A DNA stretch of 64,000 nt from an uncultured Gammaproteobacteria bacterium (GTDB lineage Bacteria; Pseudomonadota; Gammaproteobacteria; HK1), in the NCBI GenBank assembly GCA_958295465.1, contig OY282353.1, forward strand, positions 2,533,001-2,597,000. Direction: 5' to 3'. The position numbers and the translations under genes are program-made. Position 1 is the stretch's first letter; each line of letters opens with the position of its first letter. Shown here in pieces: positions 24,670-33,989 of the stretch. Below the pieces are notes generated by a model. It saw nothing but the letters and a program-made list of their open reading frames with translations, was not told the origin of the DNA and searched no databases.

Positions 24670-26751
24670 ATGCCAAGCCGATACGCCGAACTCCACGCGC
24701 GCTCGCTCTCGGACCCGGAATCGTTCTGGGCCGAGGCGGCGGAGGCCATCCACTGGACGAAGCGCTGGGAGCGCGTGCTGGACGACTCGAACCCCCCGAG
24801 CTACCGGTGGTTCACCGGCGGGGAGCTCAACACCTGCTACAACGCGCTCGACCTCCACGTCGAGAACGGCCGCGGCGATCAGGCGGCCCTCATCTACGAC
24901 AGCCCCGTCACCGATACCGGACGCCGGTACACCTATGCCGAGCTGCGCGACGAGGTCGCGTGCTTCGCCGGCGTGCTCGCCGGGCTGGGCGTGGGCAGGG
25001 GCGACCGGGTCATCGTCTACATGCCCATGGTCCCCGAGGCGATTATCGCGATGCTCGCCTGCGCGCGGCTCGGGGCGGTGCATTCGGTGGTGTTCGGCGG
25101 CTTCGCTTCGAGCGAGCTGGCGATGCGCATCGACGATGCGACGCCGGTGGCCATCGTCTCGGCGTCGTGCGGGGTCGAGCCGGGCCGAGTGGTCGAGTAC
25201 AAGCCGCTGCTCGACGGCGCGATCGAACTCGCCGCCCACAAGCCGCGCGCCTGCGTCATCCTCCAACGGGAAGGGCGACCGCTGGTGCGGTCGCTTGACG
25301 ATTCCGCTGCGCGGAATCGCGGGGAGGAAGGGCGACCGCCGGCGCGGTCGCTTGGCAATTCCGCTGCGCGGAATCGCGAGGGGGAAGGGCGACCGCCGGC
25401 GCGGTCGCTTGGCGATTCCACCGCGCGGAATCGCGGGCGGGAAGGGAACAGGTTGGTTCCCTGCGAGCTCGTCGAAGGGCGCGACGTCGACTGGGCCGAG
25501 GCCATGCGCGGCGCCGAGCCGCACCCCTGCGTACCGGTCGCCGCCACCGATCCCCTCTACATCCTCTACACCTCCGGCACCACCGGCCAGCCCAAGGGTG
25601 TGGTCCGCGACAACGGCGGGCACGCGGTCGCGCTCAAGTGGACGATGAAGCACATCTACGGCGTCGAGCCGGGGGAGGTGTACTGGGCGGCGTCCGACGT
25701 CGGCTGGGTCGTCGGACACTCCTATATCTGCTACGCGCCGCTGCTCAACGGCAACACCACCATCGTCTACGAGGGCAAGCCGGTCGGCACCCCGGACGCT
25801 GGCGCGTTCTGGCGGGTGCTTTCGGAGTACGGTGTCTCGGTGCTGTTCACCGCCCCCACCGCGTTCCGCGCGATCAAGCAGCAGGACCCGGAGGGGGCGC
25901 TGATCGGGCGCTATGACCTCAGCCGGTTCCGCACGCTGTTCCTCGCCGGGGAGCGGCTCGACCCCGACACCCTCCGGTGGGCACAGTCGAAGCTCGGGGT
26001 CCCGGTCATCGACCACTGGTGGCAGACGGAGACCGGCTGGTCGATCTGCGCGAACTGCATCGGCATCGAGGCGTTGCCGATCAAGGAGGGCTCGCCCTCG
26101 ATGCCCGCGCCGGGGATGGACGTGCAGGCCGTGGACGACCACTGCGCGCCGGTGCCGGCCGGCGAGATCGGCGCCCTGGTGGTGAAGCTGCCGCTGCCCC
26201 CGGGCACCCTGCCCACCCTGTGGAACGCCGAGCAGCGCTTCCGCGACGCCTACCTCGTGGAGTTCCCCGGCTACTACAAGACCGGCGACGCCGGCTTCAT
26301 CGACGAGGACGGCTACGTCTTCGTGATGACCCGCACCGACGACGTCATCAACGTGGCCGGACACCGGCTCTCGACCGGGGCGATGGAGGAGGTGCTCACC
26401 TCCCACCCCGACGTGGCGGAGTGCGCGGTGATCGGGGTCGCGGACGCCCTGAAGGGACAGCTCCCGCTCGGCTTCCTGGTCCTGAACGCGGGTTGCGGGC
26501 GTGCGCCGGACGAGATCTGCAACGAGGTCGTCAAGCTCGTGCGCGAGAAGATCGGCCCGGTCGCGGCGTTCAAGACCGCGGCGGTGGTGCCGCGGCTCCC
26601 CAAGACGCGCTCGGGCAAGATCCTGCGCGGGACGATGCAGAAGATCGCCGACGGCGACGAGTGGAAGATGCCGGCGACCATCGACGATCCCGAGATCCTC
26701 GGCGAGATCACCGGGGCGTTGCGGGGGGTCGGTTACGCGGGCGGGGGATAG
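24670..26751 (+). CDS. prpE: Propionyl-CoA synthetase with three palindromic in-frame inserts
   Basis: 693 residues versus about 630 for PrpE. Motifs: WTKRWERVLDDSNPPSYRWF at the start, YTSGTTGQPKGVVRDNGGHA (phosphate-binding loop, about 300-310), WWQTETGW, and the catalytic lysine in KTRSGKILRG (about K650). It activates propionate to propionyl-CoA. Residues about 201-257 are three 19-residue repeats (GRPLVRSLDDSAARNRGEE and variants) encoded by a 57-bp double-hairpin unit; the normal sequence resumes at LVPCELVEGRDVDWAEAM. The insert lies in what should be a surface loop of the N-terminal domain, so the enzyme may still fold. The start at 24670 follows AAGGGGGATAGCCGA. Confidence 0.92.
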   Translation: MPSRYAELHARSLSDPESFWAEAAEAIHWTKRWERVLDDSNPPSYRWFTGGELNTCYNALDLHVENGRGDQAALIYDSPVTDTGRRYTYAELRDEVACFAGVLAGLGVGRGDRVIVYMPMVPEAIIAMLACARLGAVHSVVFGGFASSELAMRIDDATPVAIVSASCGVEPGRVVEYKPLLDGAIELAAHKPRACVILQREGRPLVRSLDDSAARNRGEEGRPPARSLGNSAARNREGEGRPPARSLGDSTARNRGREGNRLVPCELVEGRDVDWAEAMRGAEPHPCVPVAATDPLYILYTSGTTGQPKGVVRDNGGHAVALKWTMKHIYGVEPGEVYWAASDVGWVVGHSYICYAPLLNGNTTIVYEGKPVGTPDAGAFWRVLSEYGVSVLFTAPTAFRAIKQQDPEGALIGRYDLSRFRTLFLAGERLDPDTLRWAQSKLGVPVIDHWWQTETGWSICANCIGIEALPIKEGSPSMPAPGMDVQAVDDHCAPVPAGEIGALVVKLPLPPGTLPTLWNAEQRFRDAYLVEFPGYYKTGDAGFIDEDGYVFVMTRTDDVINVAGHRLSTGAMEEVLTSHPDVAECAVIGVADALKGQLPLGFLVLNAGCGRAPDEICNEVVKLVREKIGPVAAFKTAAVVPRLPKTRSGKILRGTMQKIADGDEWKMPATIDDPEILGEITGALRGVGYAGGG
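25271..25441 (+). repeat. 57-bp double-hairpin element, three in-frame copies in prpE
   Basis: Units at 25271, 25328 and 25385, each exactly 57 bp. Each holds two hairpins: GCGACCGC, loop, GCGGTCGC and GCGATTCCGC, loop, GCGGAATCGC. Being a multiple of three, each adds 19 codons (a GRPxxRSLxxSxARNRxxE peptide). A lone copy in inverse orientation lies at 29334-29380. This behaves like a REP or Rickettsia-type palindromic element that has entered a gene. Confidence 0.9.
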
Positions 26752-27146
26752 AGGTGTCCTGAGACCGCGGGCTTCCCGTCCGTGTCTTCTCGGGACGTGC
26801 CACTCCCGGAGACGAATCGGTCGCCCCGGTGGTCTCCTGGCGCAAGGAGCTGCGGCCTCGAACATCCCCTCATTTTCGAGCTTGAAATACAGGGCTTTCT
26901 TCGCGACATCCCGTTCGAACCGGGCGATTTCATCTCTCCGTGGCATTCACTTGAGATCGATTATTTGCTTCAAGTGCAGATGAGTATCTATAAATCAATC
27001 AATCACGGACGATTTATAATGTAATAAATGAGGGAATCTCTAAGAGTTGCGGCCCGATTCCGTTCGAGGAATATGCGACCTGTACCGGGCGATGCGAAAG
27101 CAAGGAAACAGAACAGAGGTTCCCGCGTCCACTGTCCAGGGCGTGT
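26752..27146. other. Intergenic with AT-rich patch, no gene recognised
   Basis: From about 26930 to 27030 the sequence is markedly AT-rich (TATAAATCAATCAATCACGG, ATTTATAATGTAATAAATG) for this GC-rich chromosome. That could be foreign DNA, an insertion-sequence end or a promoter. A short minus-strand frame (DEIARFERDVAKKALYFKLE) is not recognised. Confidence 0.4.
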
Positions 27147-27434
27147 GTCGATCCGCTGCCCTCCGGCCTCGTCCCGGCGCGCCGGATGCTCGAAGGCCGC
27201 CACGTCCGGCTCGAACCGATGGCCCCCGCGGTGCACGCGGACGACCTCTACGAGGCGTCGCATACCACCGGGGCAGGGAGGGCGATCCGGACCTGGCTGC
27301 CGGAAGGTCCCTGGCCGGACCGTGCCGCGTATGCGAGCCACCTTCGCAAGAACGCCGGCGCTCTCGACCGGATTTACTACGTGCTGCGGCCGCTTCCGGG
27401 CGGCAAGGCGAGCTTCATGGACATCCACGCCTGA
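27147..27434 (+). pseudogene. GNAT N-acetyltransferase, truncated
   Basis: The frame reads PLPSGLVPARRMLEGRHVRL, HADDLYEASHTTGAGRAIRT and KASFMDIHA then stops. It matches the first ~95 residues of the GNAT subgroup that normally continues after SYMDIRP. The acetyl-CoA-binding part is absent and the next 130 bases show no continuation, so it is a broken gene. The best start in the remnant is uncertain. Confidence 0.65.
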
Positions 27435-27565
27435 CCGGGCGGCCGGGCCTGGCGACGCGGAGGTCGAAGGATGAACGTTTCGCGCAGGCGGTTTCTCGCC
27501 GGCGCTGATCGTTTCGTTCGAGCGCGAACGCACCATCGCCACGCTGGACGTAGCACGCCGTTTCT

Positions 27566-28183
27566 TCAAGGATTCCCGAAGTCTTCCACGATTCGGTCGC
27601 GGGCGAGCCGCTCGAGAAGCTGCGCGAGAGCCTGCCCGCGGTGGCTCACCGCGTTCTTCTCCGCGAACGAGAGCTCCGCCGCGGTCCGGCCGAGCGCCTC
27701 GACGAAGAACACGGGGTCGTAGCCGAAGCCGCCGTCGCCTTTCGGTGCATCGAGGACCCGCCCCTCCCAGACCCCTCCGCACACGATCGGGCACGGGTCA
27801 CGCGCATGGCGGAGGCAGACGATCACGCAGACGAACGCGGCGCCGCGTTCCGCGGGGGCGACACCCCGCAGCGCTTCGATCAGCCTGGCGACGTTGTCGA
27901 CGTCGCTCGCACCGGGGCCGGCGTAGCGCGCCGAACGCACTCCCGGAGCGCCTGCCAGCGCATCGACCACAATCCCCGAGTCGTCGGCAAGCGCCGGCAA
28001 CCCGGTCGCCACGCACGCGGCCCGCGCCTTGATCAGCGCATTCTCGACGAACGTGAGCCCGGTCTCCTCCGGCGGCTCGACCCCGAACGCATCCTGCGGG
28101 ACGACGTGCAGGCCGGCCGGTTCGAGCCGCGCCCTCAGCTCGGCGAGCTTGCCGGGATTCGAGCTTGCGAGGACGAGCTTCAC
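27566..28183 (-). CDS. rdgB: Non-canonical purine NTP pyrophosphatase (RdgB/HAM1)
   Basis: 205 residues, the family size. It starts MKLVLASSNPGKLAELRARL with the substrate loop SSNPGK, then PEETGLTFVENALIKARAA, the metal site GLPALADDSGIVVDAL, GGFGYDPVFF and SHRGQALAQL. It hydrolyses dITP, XTP and similar nucleotides to keep them out of DNA and RNA. It follows rph on the same strand, 124 bases apart, the common rph-rdgB order of gammaproteobacteria. Confidence 0.95.
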   Translation of the reverse strand: MKLVLASSNPGKLAELRARLEPAGLHVVPQDAFGVEPPEETGLTFVENALIKARAACVATGLPALADDSGIVVDALAGAPGVRSARYAGPGASDVDNVARLIEALRGVAPAERGAAFVCVIVCLRHARDPCPIVCGGVWEGRVLDAPKGDGGFGYDPVFFVEALGRTAAELSFAEKNAVSHRGQALAQLLERLARDRIVEDFGNP

Positions 28184-28307
28184 GATCAGTGGAGTGCCGT
28201 AGCGGGCTCACGAACCGGAGAGGGCGAGGGCCGCACGCTCGGCCTGGCGGGCTCGCCGGAGTCCGGGCCTGCGAAGACGGCTTTTAGTCCGGGATGCCGC
28301 ACGGGCT

Positions 28308-29027
28308 TCACGAGCCGGCGAGGGCAGCGCGTTGCGCCTCGATGAGGGAGGCGACGCCGTCGCGCGCGAGATCCAGCATGGTGTCGAGCTCCGCGCGCCT
28401 GAATGCGTGGCCCTCCGCCGTGCCCTGGATCTCGATGAATCCCCCGGCGTCGTTCATCACCACGTTCATGTCGGTCTCCGCCTCGGAGTCCTCGGCGTAG
28501 TCGAGGTCCAGCACCACCTCGCCGCGGTAGATGCCGACGGACACCGCCGCGACCGCCCCGTGGATCGGATCGCGCCCGGCCCGGCCGTGTCTGCGCACGC
28601 GCGAGGCGGCGTCGGCGAGGGCGACGTACCCGCCGGTGATCGCGGCGGTCCGGGTCCCGCCGTCCGCCTGGATGACGTCGCAATCGACGATGATCGTGCG
28701 TTCGCCGAGCGCCACCATGTCCACCACCGCCCGTAGCGAGCGGCCGATGAGGCGCTGGATCTCCAGGGTCCGGCCGCCCTGGCGCCCCCGCGCCGCCTCG
28801 CGCGGGGAGCGTTGGCCGGTCGAGCGCGGGAGCATGCCGTACTCGGCGGTCACCCAGCCCCGGCCCCGGCCCTTGATCCAGGGGGGCACCCGATCCTCGA
28901 TGGTCGCGTTGCACAGCACGCGCGTATCGCCGAACTCCACCAGCGCGGAGCCTTCGGCATGGCGGGTGTAATGGCGCGTGATGGTGATCTCGCGCAACTC
29001 GTCGGCAGTCCTGCCACTTGGGCGCAT
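28308..29027 (-). CDS. rph: Ribonuclease PH
   Basis: 239 residues, full length. It starts [20 protein letters not shown], then [60 protein letters not shown] and [20 protein letters not shown], all hallmark blocks. The enzyme trims tRNA 3' ends by phosphorolysis. It diverges from yicC with a palindromic repeat between them, and is upstream of rdgB. Confidence 0.96.
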   Translation of the reverse strand: MRPSGRTADELREITITRHYTRHAEGSALVEFGDTRVLCNATIEDRVPPWIKGRGRGWVTAEYGMLPRSTGQRSPREAARGRQGGRTLEIQRLIGRSLRAVVDMVALGERTIIVDCDVIQADGGTRTAAITGGYVALADAASRVRRHGRAGRDPIHGAVAAVSVGIYRGEVVLDLDYAEDSEAETDMNVVMNDAGGFIEIQGTAEGHAFRRAELDTMLDLARDGVASLIEAQRAALAGS

Positions 29028-29333
29028 CGGCGGGTCTCGGTGCTTCGGGGGCGCGAAGTATAGCGAAGGGTATATGCGGATTGACCGGACTTCCCGGTGT
29101 TGCCCCCCGCGCATGCAGTGCTCGTCTTGCGCGGCACAGAGGCATCCTGCCTCTCCGGCGATGCAACCGGATATTCCGTGTCGTCATCTCGAATTGCGCT
29201 CCATGCTGGAAATCGCATGTGTCGTGGATTGCGATTAACATCGACGCCCGCGTTTCCGGGGTGCCGTATCGCCCCGGTCCGCGCATTGAACAAGACTGTT
29301 CTTCGCCCGTCTGCGGCGCTGGACGGGGCGCCC

Positions 29334-29380
29334 GCGATTCCGCTACGCGGAATCGCCAAGCGACCGCACCAGCGGTCGCC
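29334..29380 (-). repeat. Solo copy of the double-hairpin element
   Basis: Reverse complement of the prpE unit: GCGATTCCGC, TACG, CGGAATCGC then GCGACCGC, ACCA, GCGGTCGC. It ends 17 bases before the yicC start codon, so it will be in the yicC-gmk leader RNA. Confidence 0.88.
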
Positions 29381-29397
29381 GCTCACCGGAGCCGAAC

Positions 29398-30264
29398 ATG
29401 CTGCGCAGCATGACCGCATTTGCCCACGTCGAATCACGCGGTGACCGGGGCGGCGTCGAGTGGGAGATCCGCTCCGTCAACAACCGCTACCTCGACGTGA
29501 ACGTGCGCCTGCCCGAGGACCTCCGGGGGCTCGACCCGAAGGTCCGTGAACGGGTCGGCGCGCGTCTCGGACGGGGGAAGGTCGATTGCACGCTGCGGGC
29601 ACTCCCCGGTCTCGACTCGTCCGGCGGGCTCCCGATCGACCACGACCTCGCAGCCCGCGTCGCGCACGCCGCGCGCGCGGTCGCCGAGCTGCTGCCCGCG
29701 CCGGCGCCGGTCAATCCCGTTGACGTCCTGCGCTGGCCCGGGGTGGTGCAGGCCCCGGCGCCGGACCCCGAGCGCGCCGGGCACGCCGCGCTGGAACTGC
29801 TCGACCGCGCCCTCGACGACCTCGTCGGGATGCGCGAGCGCGAGGGCGGGCGTATCGGAGCGGTGATCCGGGAACGGCTCGACGCGCTGGCGGCGGAGGT
29901 GCCCCGCCTGCGCGGGATGCTGCCCGCCATCGTGCAGTCGTTCGGCGAGCGCATGAGGGCGCGCCTCGCCGACCCCGGCCCGAGCCTCGACGAGGGCCGC
30001 GTCGAACAGGAGATCGCCCTCATCGCGCAACGCATGGACGTGGCGGAGGAGCTCGACCGGCTCGAAGCGCACGTCGAGGAGGTCCGGGCGACCCTCGATG
30101 AGCCCGGACCGGTGGGCCGGCGCCTCGACTTCCTGATGCAGGAGCTGAACCGGGAGGCGAATACGCTCGGGGCCAAGTCCGCGTCCATCGTGACCTCGCG
30201 TGCGTCGGTGGACTTGAAGGTCCTCATCGAGCAGATGCGCGAGCAGATCCAGAACGTCGAATGA
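29398..30264 (+). CDS. yicC: YicC family endoribonuclease-like protein
   Basis: 288 residues. It starts MLRSMTAFAHVESRGDRGGV, then WEIRSVNNRYLDVNVRLPED, and ends with EQEIALIAQRMDVAEELDRL, RRLDFLMQELNREANTLGAK and VDLKVLIEQMREQIQNVE, the signature of YicC (YloC-like). Members have endoribonuclease activity and affect small-RNA turnover. It overlaps gmk by ATGA, so they are co-translated. The double-hairpin repeat just upstream of its start may influence its translation. Confidence 0.94.
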   Translation: MLRSMTAFAHVESRGDRGGVEWEIRSVNNRYLDVNVRLPEDLRGLDPKVRERVGARLGRGKVDCTLRALPGLDSSGGLPIDHDLAARVAHAARAVAELLPAPAPVNPVDVLRWPGVVQAPAPDPERAGHAALELLDRALDDLVGMREREGGRIGAVIRERLDALAAEVPRLRGMLPAIVQSFGERMRARLADPGPSLDEGRVEQEIALIAQRMDVAEELDRLEAHVEEVRATLDEPGPVGRRLDFLMQELNREANTLGAKSASIVTSRASVDLKVLIEQMREQIQNVE

Positions 30265-30947
30265 CGCGGGGAGAGGGTCCGGCCGCACGGCATGGGCCGC
30301 GGGCGCCGTCGCGGGCAGAAGATCCGGCCGCACGGCGGGAATCGCGGGTACTGGTGCTGAGCGCGCCCTCGGGGGCCGGGAAGTCCAGCCTCGCGCGCGC
30401 GCTGGCCGAAGCCGACCCGCGCGTCGCGCTCTGCGTCTCGCATACCACGCGGAGCCCGCGCCCCGGCGAAGTGGACGGCGTCCACTACCACTTCGTCGGC
30501 CGGCGCGAGTTCGAGGCGATGGTGGCCGCCGGCGAATTCCTCGAACACGCCCGGGTCTTCGACCGGTACTACGGGACCTCGCGCGCCGCGCTCCGGGCGG
30601 GGCTCGCGCGGGGGCGGGACGTCGTCCTCGACATCGACTGGCAGGGCGCGCGCCTGGTGCGCGAGGCCTGCCCCGAGGCGGTGTCCGTCTTCATCCTCCC
30701 GCCGTCGATCGAGGCGCTGCGGTCCCGGCTCGTCGGGCGGGGGCAGGATTCCGCCCAGGCCATCGAGCGCCGGATGCGCGACGCCCGCGCGGACATCGGG
30801 CACTGTGACGAGTTCGACCACATCGTGGTCAACGACGACTTCGACCGTACCCTCGCCGATCTGCGCGCGATCCTCCGCGGCAGACGCGCCATGACCCCCG
30901 CCGGCGCACTCGTCGCCACGCTACAGTCTAATCCCATACGGAAATGA
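30261..30947 (+). CDS. gmk: Guanylate kinase
   Basis: 228 residues. P-loop SAPSGAGKSSLARAL (about 34-48), HTTRSPRPGEVDGVHYHFVG, the GMP-binding YYGTSRAALRAGLARGRDVV and LDIDWQGARLVR. It phosphorylates GMP to GDP. The first 28 residues (Arg/Ala/Pro/Gly-rich, containing GPAAR and DPAARR repeats) are an unusual extension compared with typical Gmk; the true start could be later, but the ATG overlaps the yicC stop. rpoZ, the usual next gene, is replaced by IS3 debris. Confidence 0.95.
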   Translation: MTRGEGPAARHGPRAPSRAEDPAARRESRVLVLSAPSGAGKSSLARALAEADPRVALCVSHTTRSPRPGEVDGVHYHFVGRREFEAMVAAGEFLEHARVFDRYYGTSRAALRAGLARGRDVVLDIDWQGARLVREACPEAVSVFILPPSIEALRSRLVGRGQDSAQAIERRMRDARADIGHCDEFDHIVVNDDFDRTLADLRAILRGRRAMTPAGALVATLQSNPIRK

Positions 30948-31212
30948 GCCTGAACGGGTGAGGGTGACCCAGCCCGTGGGCGATGTCGGGATCGATTCGA
31001 GTGGGACGCAGATGATTGAATTGGACGGTCGGTGGAGGCAGCTACGGCGAAGGGGTGTCCGGTGTTGAGAAGTGGACCCCGGTTGTTGGACAGTCCGACA
31101 AGTGTCCTCCGCCCCTGTTGGTTCGCCAGCTTCACGCTGCCTTGAGCCATGAGCCGCTGTCGGCATACACCGCGTCGGGTGTCCTGCGACCCAGGCCCCG
31201 AAGGCGGCGCTC

Positions 31213-31647
31213 GGCATTGGCTCCCGTAGAACGGGGGCTGAAGGTGCGCCTCGTCGAGCCGGCGCATGGCCTCCAGGTCCTGTTCCGAGACCGGCGCCGG
31301 CTGGTGGTATACGCTCGAACGCGACAGCGCCAGCAGCTCGCACTGGTGCGTCACCGCCAATGAGTGACCCCGCTCGATCATGGCCTTGCGCCGCGTGCGG
31401 CTCGATGGTCGAGCTTGCCGGACAAAAAATCCCGTTCCATCGTCAACTGTCCGATCTCGGCGTGCAGCTCCTTGACTTGGTGCTCGGTGTCGTTGTCTCG
31501 CCCGGCCCTGCGTTCGAACAGGCGCTCGGCGCTGCCCACCAAGCGGCCTCGCCAGTCCTGAATCCGGTTCGGGTGTACGTCATAGTGTTGAGCCAGTTCC
31601 GCGAGGGTCTTCTCACCGCGAACCGCGGCCACCTTATACTTCCCTTT
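31213..31647 (-). pseudogene. IS3-family transposase remnant (OrfA plus start of OrfB)
   Basis: OrfA part (31378-31647): KYKVAAVRGEKTLAELAQHY, DVHPNRIQDWRGRLVG and KELHAEIGQLTMERDFLSGK, the helix-turn-helix and leucine-zipper region. OrfB part (31213-31381): MIERGHSLAVTHQCELLALS, RSSVYHQPAPVSEQDLEAMR, then homology ends. The catalytic DDE domain is missing and the N terminus of OrfA is replaced by unrelated codons. Confidence 0.8.
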
Positions 31648-31735
31648 GAAGACGAACAGGCTCCCCGCACCAGCGCCAATTACACCGAATCGCTTCACAA
31701 GCGAGATGATGTCATCATGGCTACCCGCACCACCA

Positions 31736-32122
31736 AGGGCGGTAATCGGAAGAGCGATTGCCTTGGCGCTCGCCCTGGTGCGTTCCGTACCGAGAGCCCT
31801 TGCGCTTCTCGGATTGTCGATCATCGTCTGGGGGTGCGAAGGCACGGCGTTCGTCATCATGGCGGCGTCGATCGAAGCCGGTGTCGCGGTGTTCGGTCCG
31901 TGGCTGTCGCTCGCGGCCGGTTCGCTCGCGACGGCTATCCCGAATGCGCCCGGCTACATCGGTACAGTCGATTACTTTGCCGCCTTGGGCCTCACCGTGT
32001 ACGGTGCCGCCCCGGAAGTCGCAGCAGCCCTCGCGCTGAGCATCCACGCGCTGTGGGTGCCGCTGACGGTCATCGGGCTGCTTTGTCTGGTTTCTGTTCC
32101 CGGTCGGCAACCAAGCCGCTGA
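31736..32122 (+). pseudogene. C-terminal remnant of an LPG-synthase-TM/flippase-like protein
   Basis: The frame has ALALLGLSIIVWGCEGTAFV, AAGSLATAIPNAPGYIGTVD, YFAALGLTVYGAAPEVAAAL and LSIHALWVPLTVIGLLCL, matching the last membrane helices of the YbhN/lysylphosphatidylglycerol-synthase TM family. The upstream part of the gene is lost at the IS3 remnant. The surviving piece could still be read from a fused start but is not expected to be functional. Confidence 0.7.
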
Positions 32123-32169
32123 TCGAAGGGCTTTCCAATGTCCGAGCGACGAACACCCGGCCGATTCTC

Positions 32170-32350
32170 CCTGCCGGCTTTCGGCGCCGGCGCCAGATGT
32201 ACACCGGCCCGCCGCTGACCACGTGATAGTTCCCGGCGCACACCCTTCCGCCAGCATCCGCAGGACGACGTGCGCCACATCGGCGGTGGCGGTCGGGGAC
32301 ATGGTCCGGTCGTCGACGACCCGGAGTGCCCCTTCTCCCGTCCGGCGCGA
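32170..32350 (-). pseudogene. RmlD/epimerase-like remnant
   Basis: Minus-strand pieces in two frames read LRVVDDRTMSPTATADVAHV, VLRMLAEGC, then YHVVSGGPVYIW after a frameshift. This resembles the C-terminal substrate region of dTDP-4-dehydrorhamnose reductase-like SDRs. Only about 55 codons remain, adjacent to the aminotransferase stop. Confidence 0.5.
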
Positions 32351-32387
32351 AAGCGGGCGGATACGAGACCGAGCGGCACCAAGGCCC

Positions 32388-33788
32388 CTACATCCAGCCT
32401 TCGCCGCGCGCGTGCGTGAGCATGTCGTCGAGCGCCAGCTCCCAGCGGTCGAAGAGCATGTCGATCTCGTGCTCCTCGATGATCAGCGGCGGGCAGAACG
32501 CGATGCGGATCCCGCCCCCGGTGCAGGCTCGCAGGAGCACCCCGCGCCGGGTGCAGGCATCGGTCGTCCATGCGGCGAAGGACAGGTCGAAGCTCTCCTT
32601 CGTCTCCTTGTCCTTGACGAGCTCGACCGAGCCCACGAGCCCCACCCCGGACGCATCGCCGACGATCGGGTGATCCCCGAGCCCCGCGAGCCGCTCCTGT
32701 GCGTGCTTCGAGACCTTGCGCACATGGGCGCCGATGTCCATCTCGTCGTAGATCTTCAGCGTCTCCAGCGCCACCGCGGCGGGCACCGGATGTCCCGAGT
32801 AGGTGAAGCCGGTGCCGAGGATGCCGTTCTTGCCGGAGAGCTCCCGGATCGGCCCGTAGACCTTCTCGTTCAGGATGACCGCCGAGATCGGCAGATATGC
32901 GGACGAGAGCTGCTTGGCGACGACCAGGATGTCGGGCCGGATCCCGAACGTCTCGCACGCGAAGCGGCGGCCGGTGCGGAAGAAGCCGGTGATGACCTCG
33001 TCGGCGACCATCAGCACGTCGTACTTGGCAAGCACTGCCTGGATCTTCTCGAAGTAGGTCTTCGGCGGGATGACCGCGCCGCCCGCCCCCATGACCGGCT
33101 CGGCGACGAAGGCGGCCACGGTGTCCGGACCCTCGGCGAGGATGAGCTGCTCCAGCTCCTCCGCGCGCCGGCTCGCGAATGCTTCCTCGCTCTCGCCGGG
33201 ATGGGCGTCGCGGTAATAGTGCTGGCTGCCGGTATGGAGGATGTTCGGGATCGGCAGGTCGAAGCCCTTGTGCATCGCGGGCAGGCCGGTGAGCGACCCC
33301 GACGACACCGCGATGCCGTGGTAGCCGTGCTCGCGGGCGATGATCTTCTTCTTCTCCGGCCTGCCGCGGGCGTTGTTGTAGTACCAGACGAACTTGACCA
33401 TGTGGTCGTTCGCCTCGGAGCCCGAGTTCGCGAACCACACCCGCGCCATCGGTACCGGCGCCGTCGCGAGCAACCGCTCGGCGAGATCGATGGCGGGCAT
33501 GTTCGAGCGCTGGAAGAAGGTGTGGTAGGTCGGCAGTTTCCGCATCTGTGCGATCGCGGCCTGGATCAGGCGCTCGTTGTCGAACCCCAGCGCCGTACAC
33601 CACAGGCCCGCCATGCCCTCGATGTACTCGTTGCCCTCGAGGTCCTTGACGTACACCCCATGGCCCTCCTCGAGGATGAGCGGCCCTTCATTCTCGTGGC
33701 GGACGAGGTTGGTCATCCCGTGCATGAGCGATGCGACGTCGCGAGCATGGGGGGAGTTGGGCAGGGGGGAGTTGAGTACCGCGGACAT
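32388..33788 (-). CDS. Class III (omega) aminotransferase
   Basis: 466 residues. Fold-type I motifs: DLEGNEYIEGMAGLWCTALG, FANSGSEANDHMVKFVWYYN, HGYHGIAVSSGSLTG, AAFVAEPVMGAGGAVIPP, LMVADEVITGFFRTGRRFAC and the PLP lysine in VVAKQLSSAY (about 290). Close families transaminate beta-alanine, taurine, putrescine or other omega-amines with pyruvate. The likely substrate cannot be fixed. It precedes, on the same strand, a luciferase-like monooxygenase 200 bases upstream. The ATG at 33788 follows AAGGAGGT. Confidence 0.9.
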   Translation of the reverse strand: MSAVLNSPLPNSPHARDVASLMHGMTNLVRHENEGPLILEEGHGVYVKDLEGNEYIEGMAGLWCTALGFDNERLIQAAIAQMRKLPTYHTFFQRSNMPAIDLAERLLATAPVPMARVWFANSGSEANDHMVKFVWYYNNARGRPEKKKIIAREHGYHGIAVSSGSLTGLPAMHKGFDLPIPNILHTGSQHYYRDAHPGESEEAFASRRAEELEQLILAEGPDTVAAFVAEPVMGAGGAVIPPKTYFEKIQAVLAKYDVLMVADEVITGFFRTGRRFACETFGIRPDILVVAKQLSSAYLPISAVILNEKVYGPIRELSGKNGILGTGFTYSGHPVPAAVALETLKIYDEMDIGAHVRKVSKHAQERLAGLGDHPIVGDASGVGLVGSVELVKDKETKESFDLSFAAWTTDACTRRGVLLRACTGGGIRIAFCPPLIIEEHEIDMLFDRWELALDDMLTHARGEGWM

Positions 33789-33989
33789 GGGCGCGACCTC
33801 CTTTGAAGATCTTCACGCAGCGCAGGCAGGCTGCGGTTTGCAGATGGATTGGCTTGTGGGCCATACCCGGCGATCGGACCGGGCGGCAAAGTCTAAAGCC
33901 GTGCCGGAGGATGCGCCAGCCTGCTCGATGAGGCGCCCTGCGCCGAATCTCGCGGGCTTCCTTGTCCCCGCGCGTAGTCGCGGGTCGCC

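Noticed and set aside
25271-25441. CRISPR array in prpE
   Set aside because: Units are contiguous, palindromic and in-frame; no unique spacers.
24271-26946. Long minus-strand frame opposite prpE
   Set aside because: Antisense shadow of a well-supported gene; composition is artefactual.
26780-26946. Minus-strand small gene beginning MPRRDEIARFERDV
   Set aside because: No recognised family, no ribosome-binding site and the frame runs on into prpE antisense.
31646-31735. True start of the flippase-like frame at 31646
   Set aside because: The first 30 codons overlap the IS3 OrfA junction and lack similarity, so they are junction sequence.
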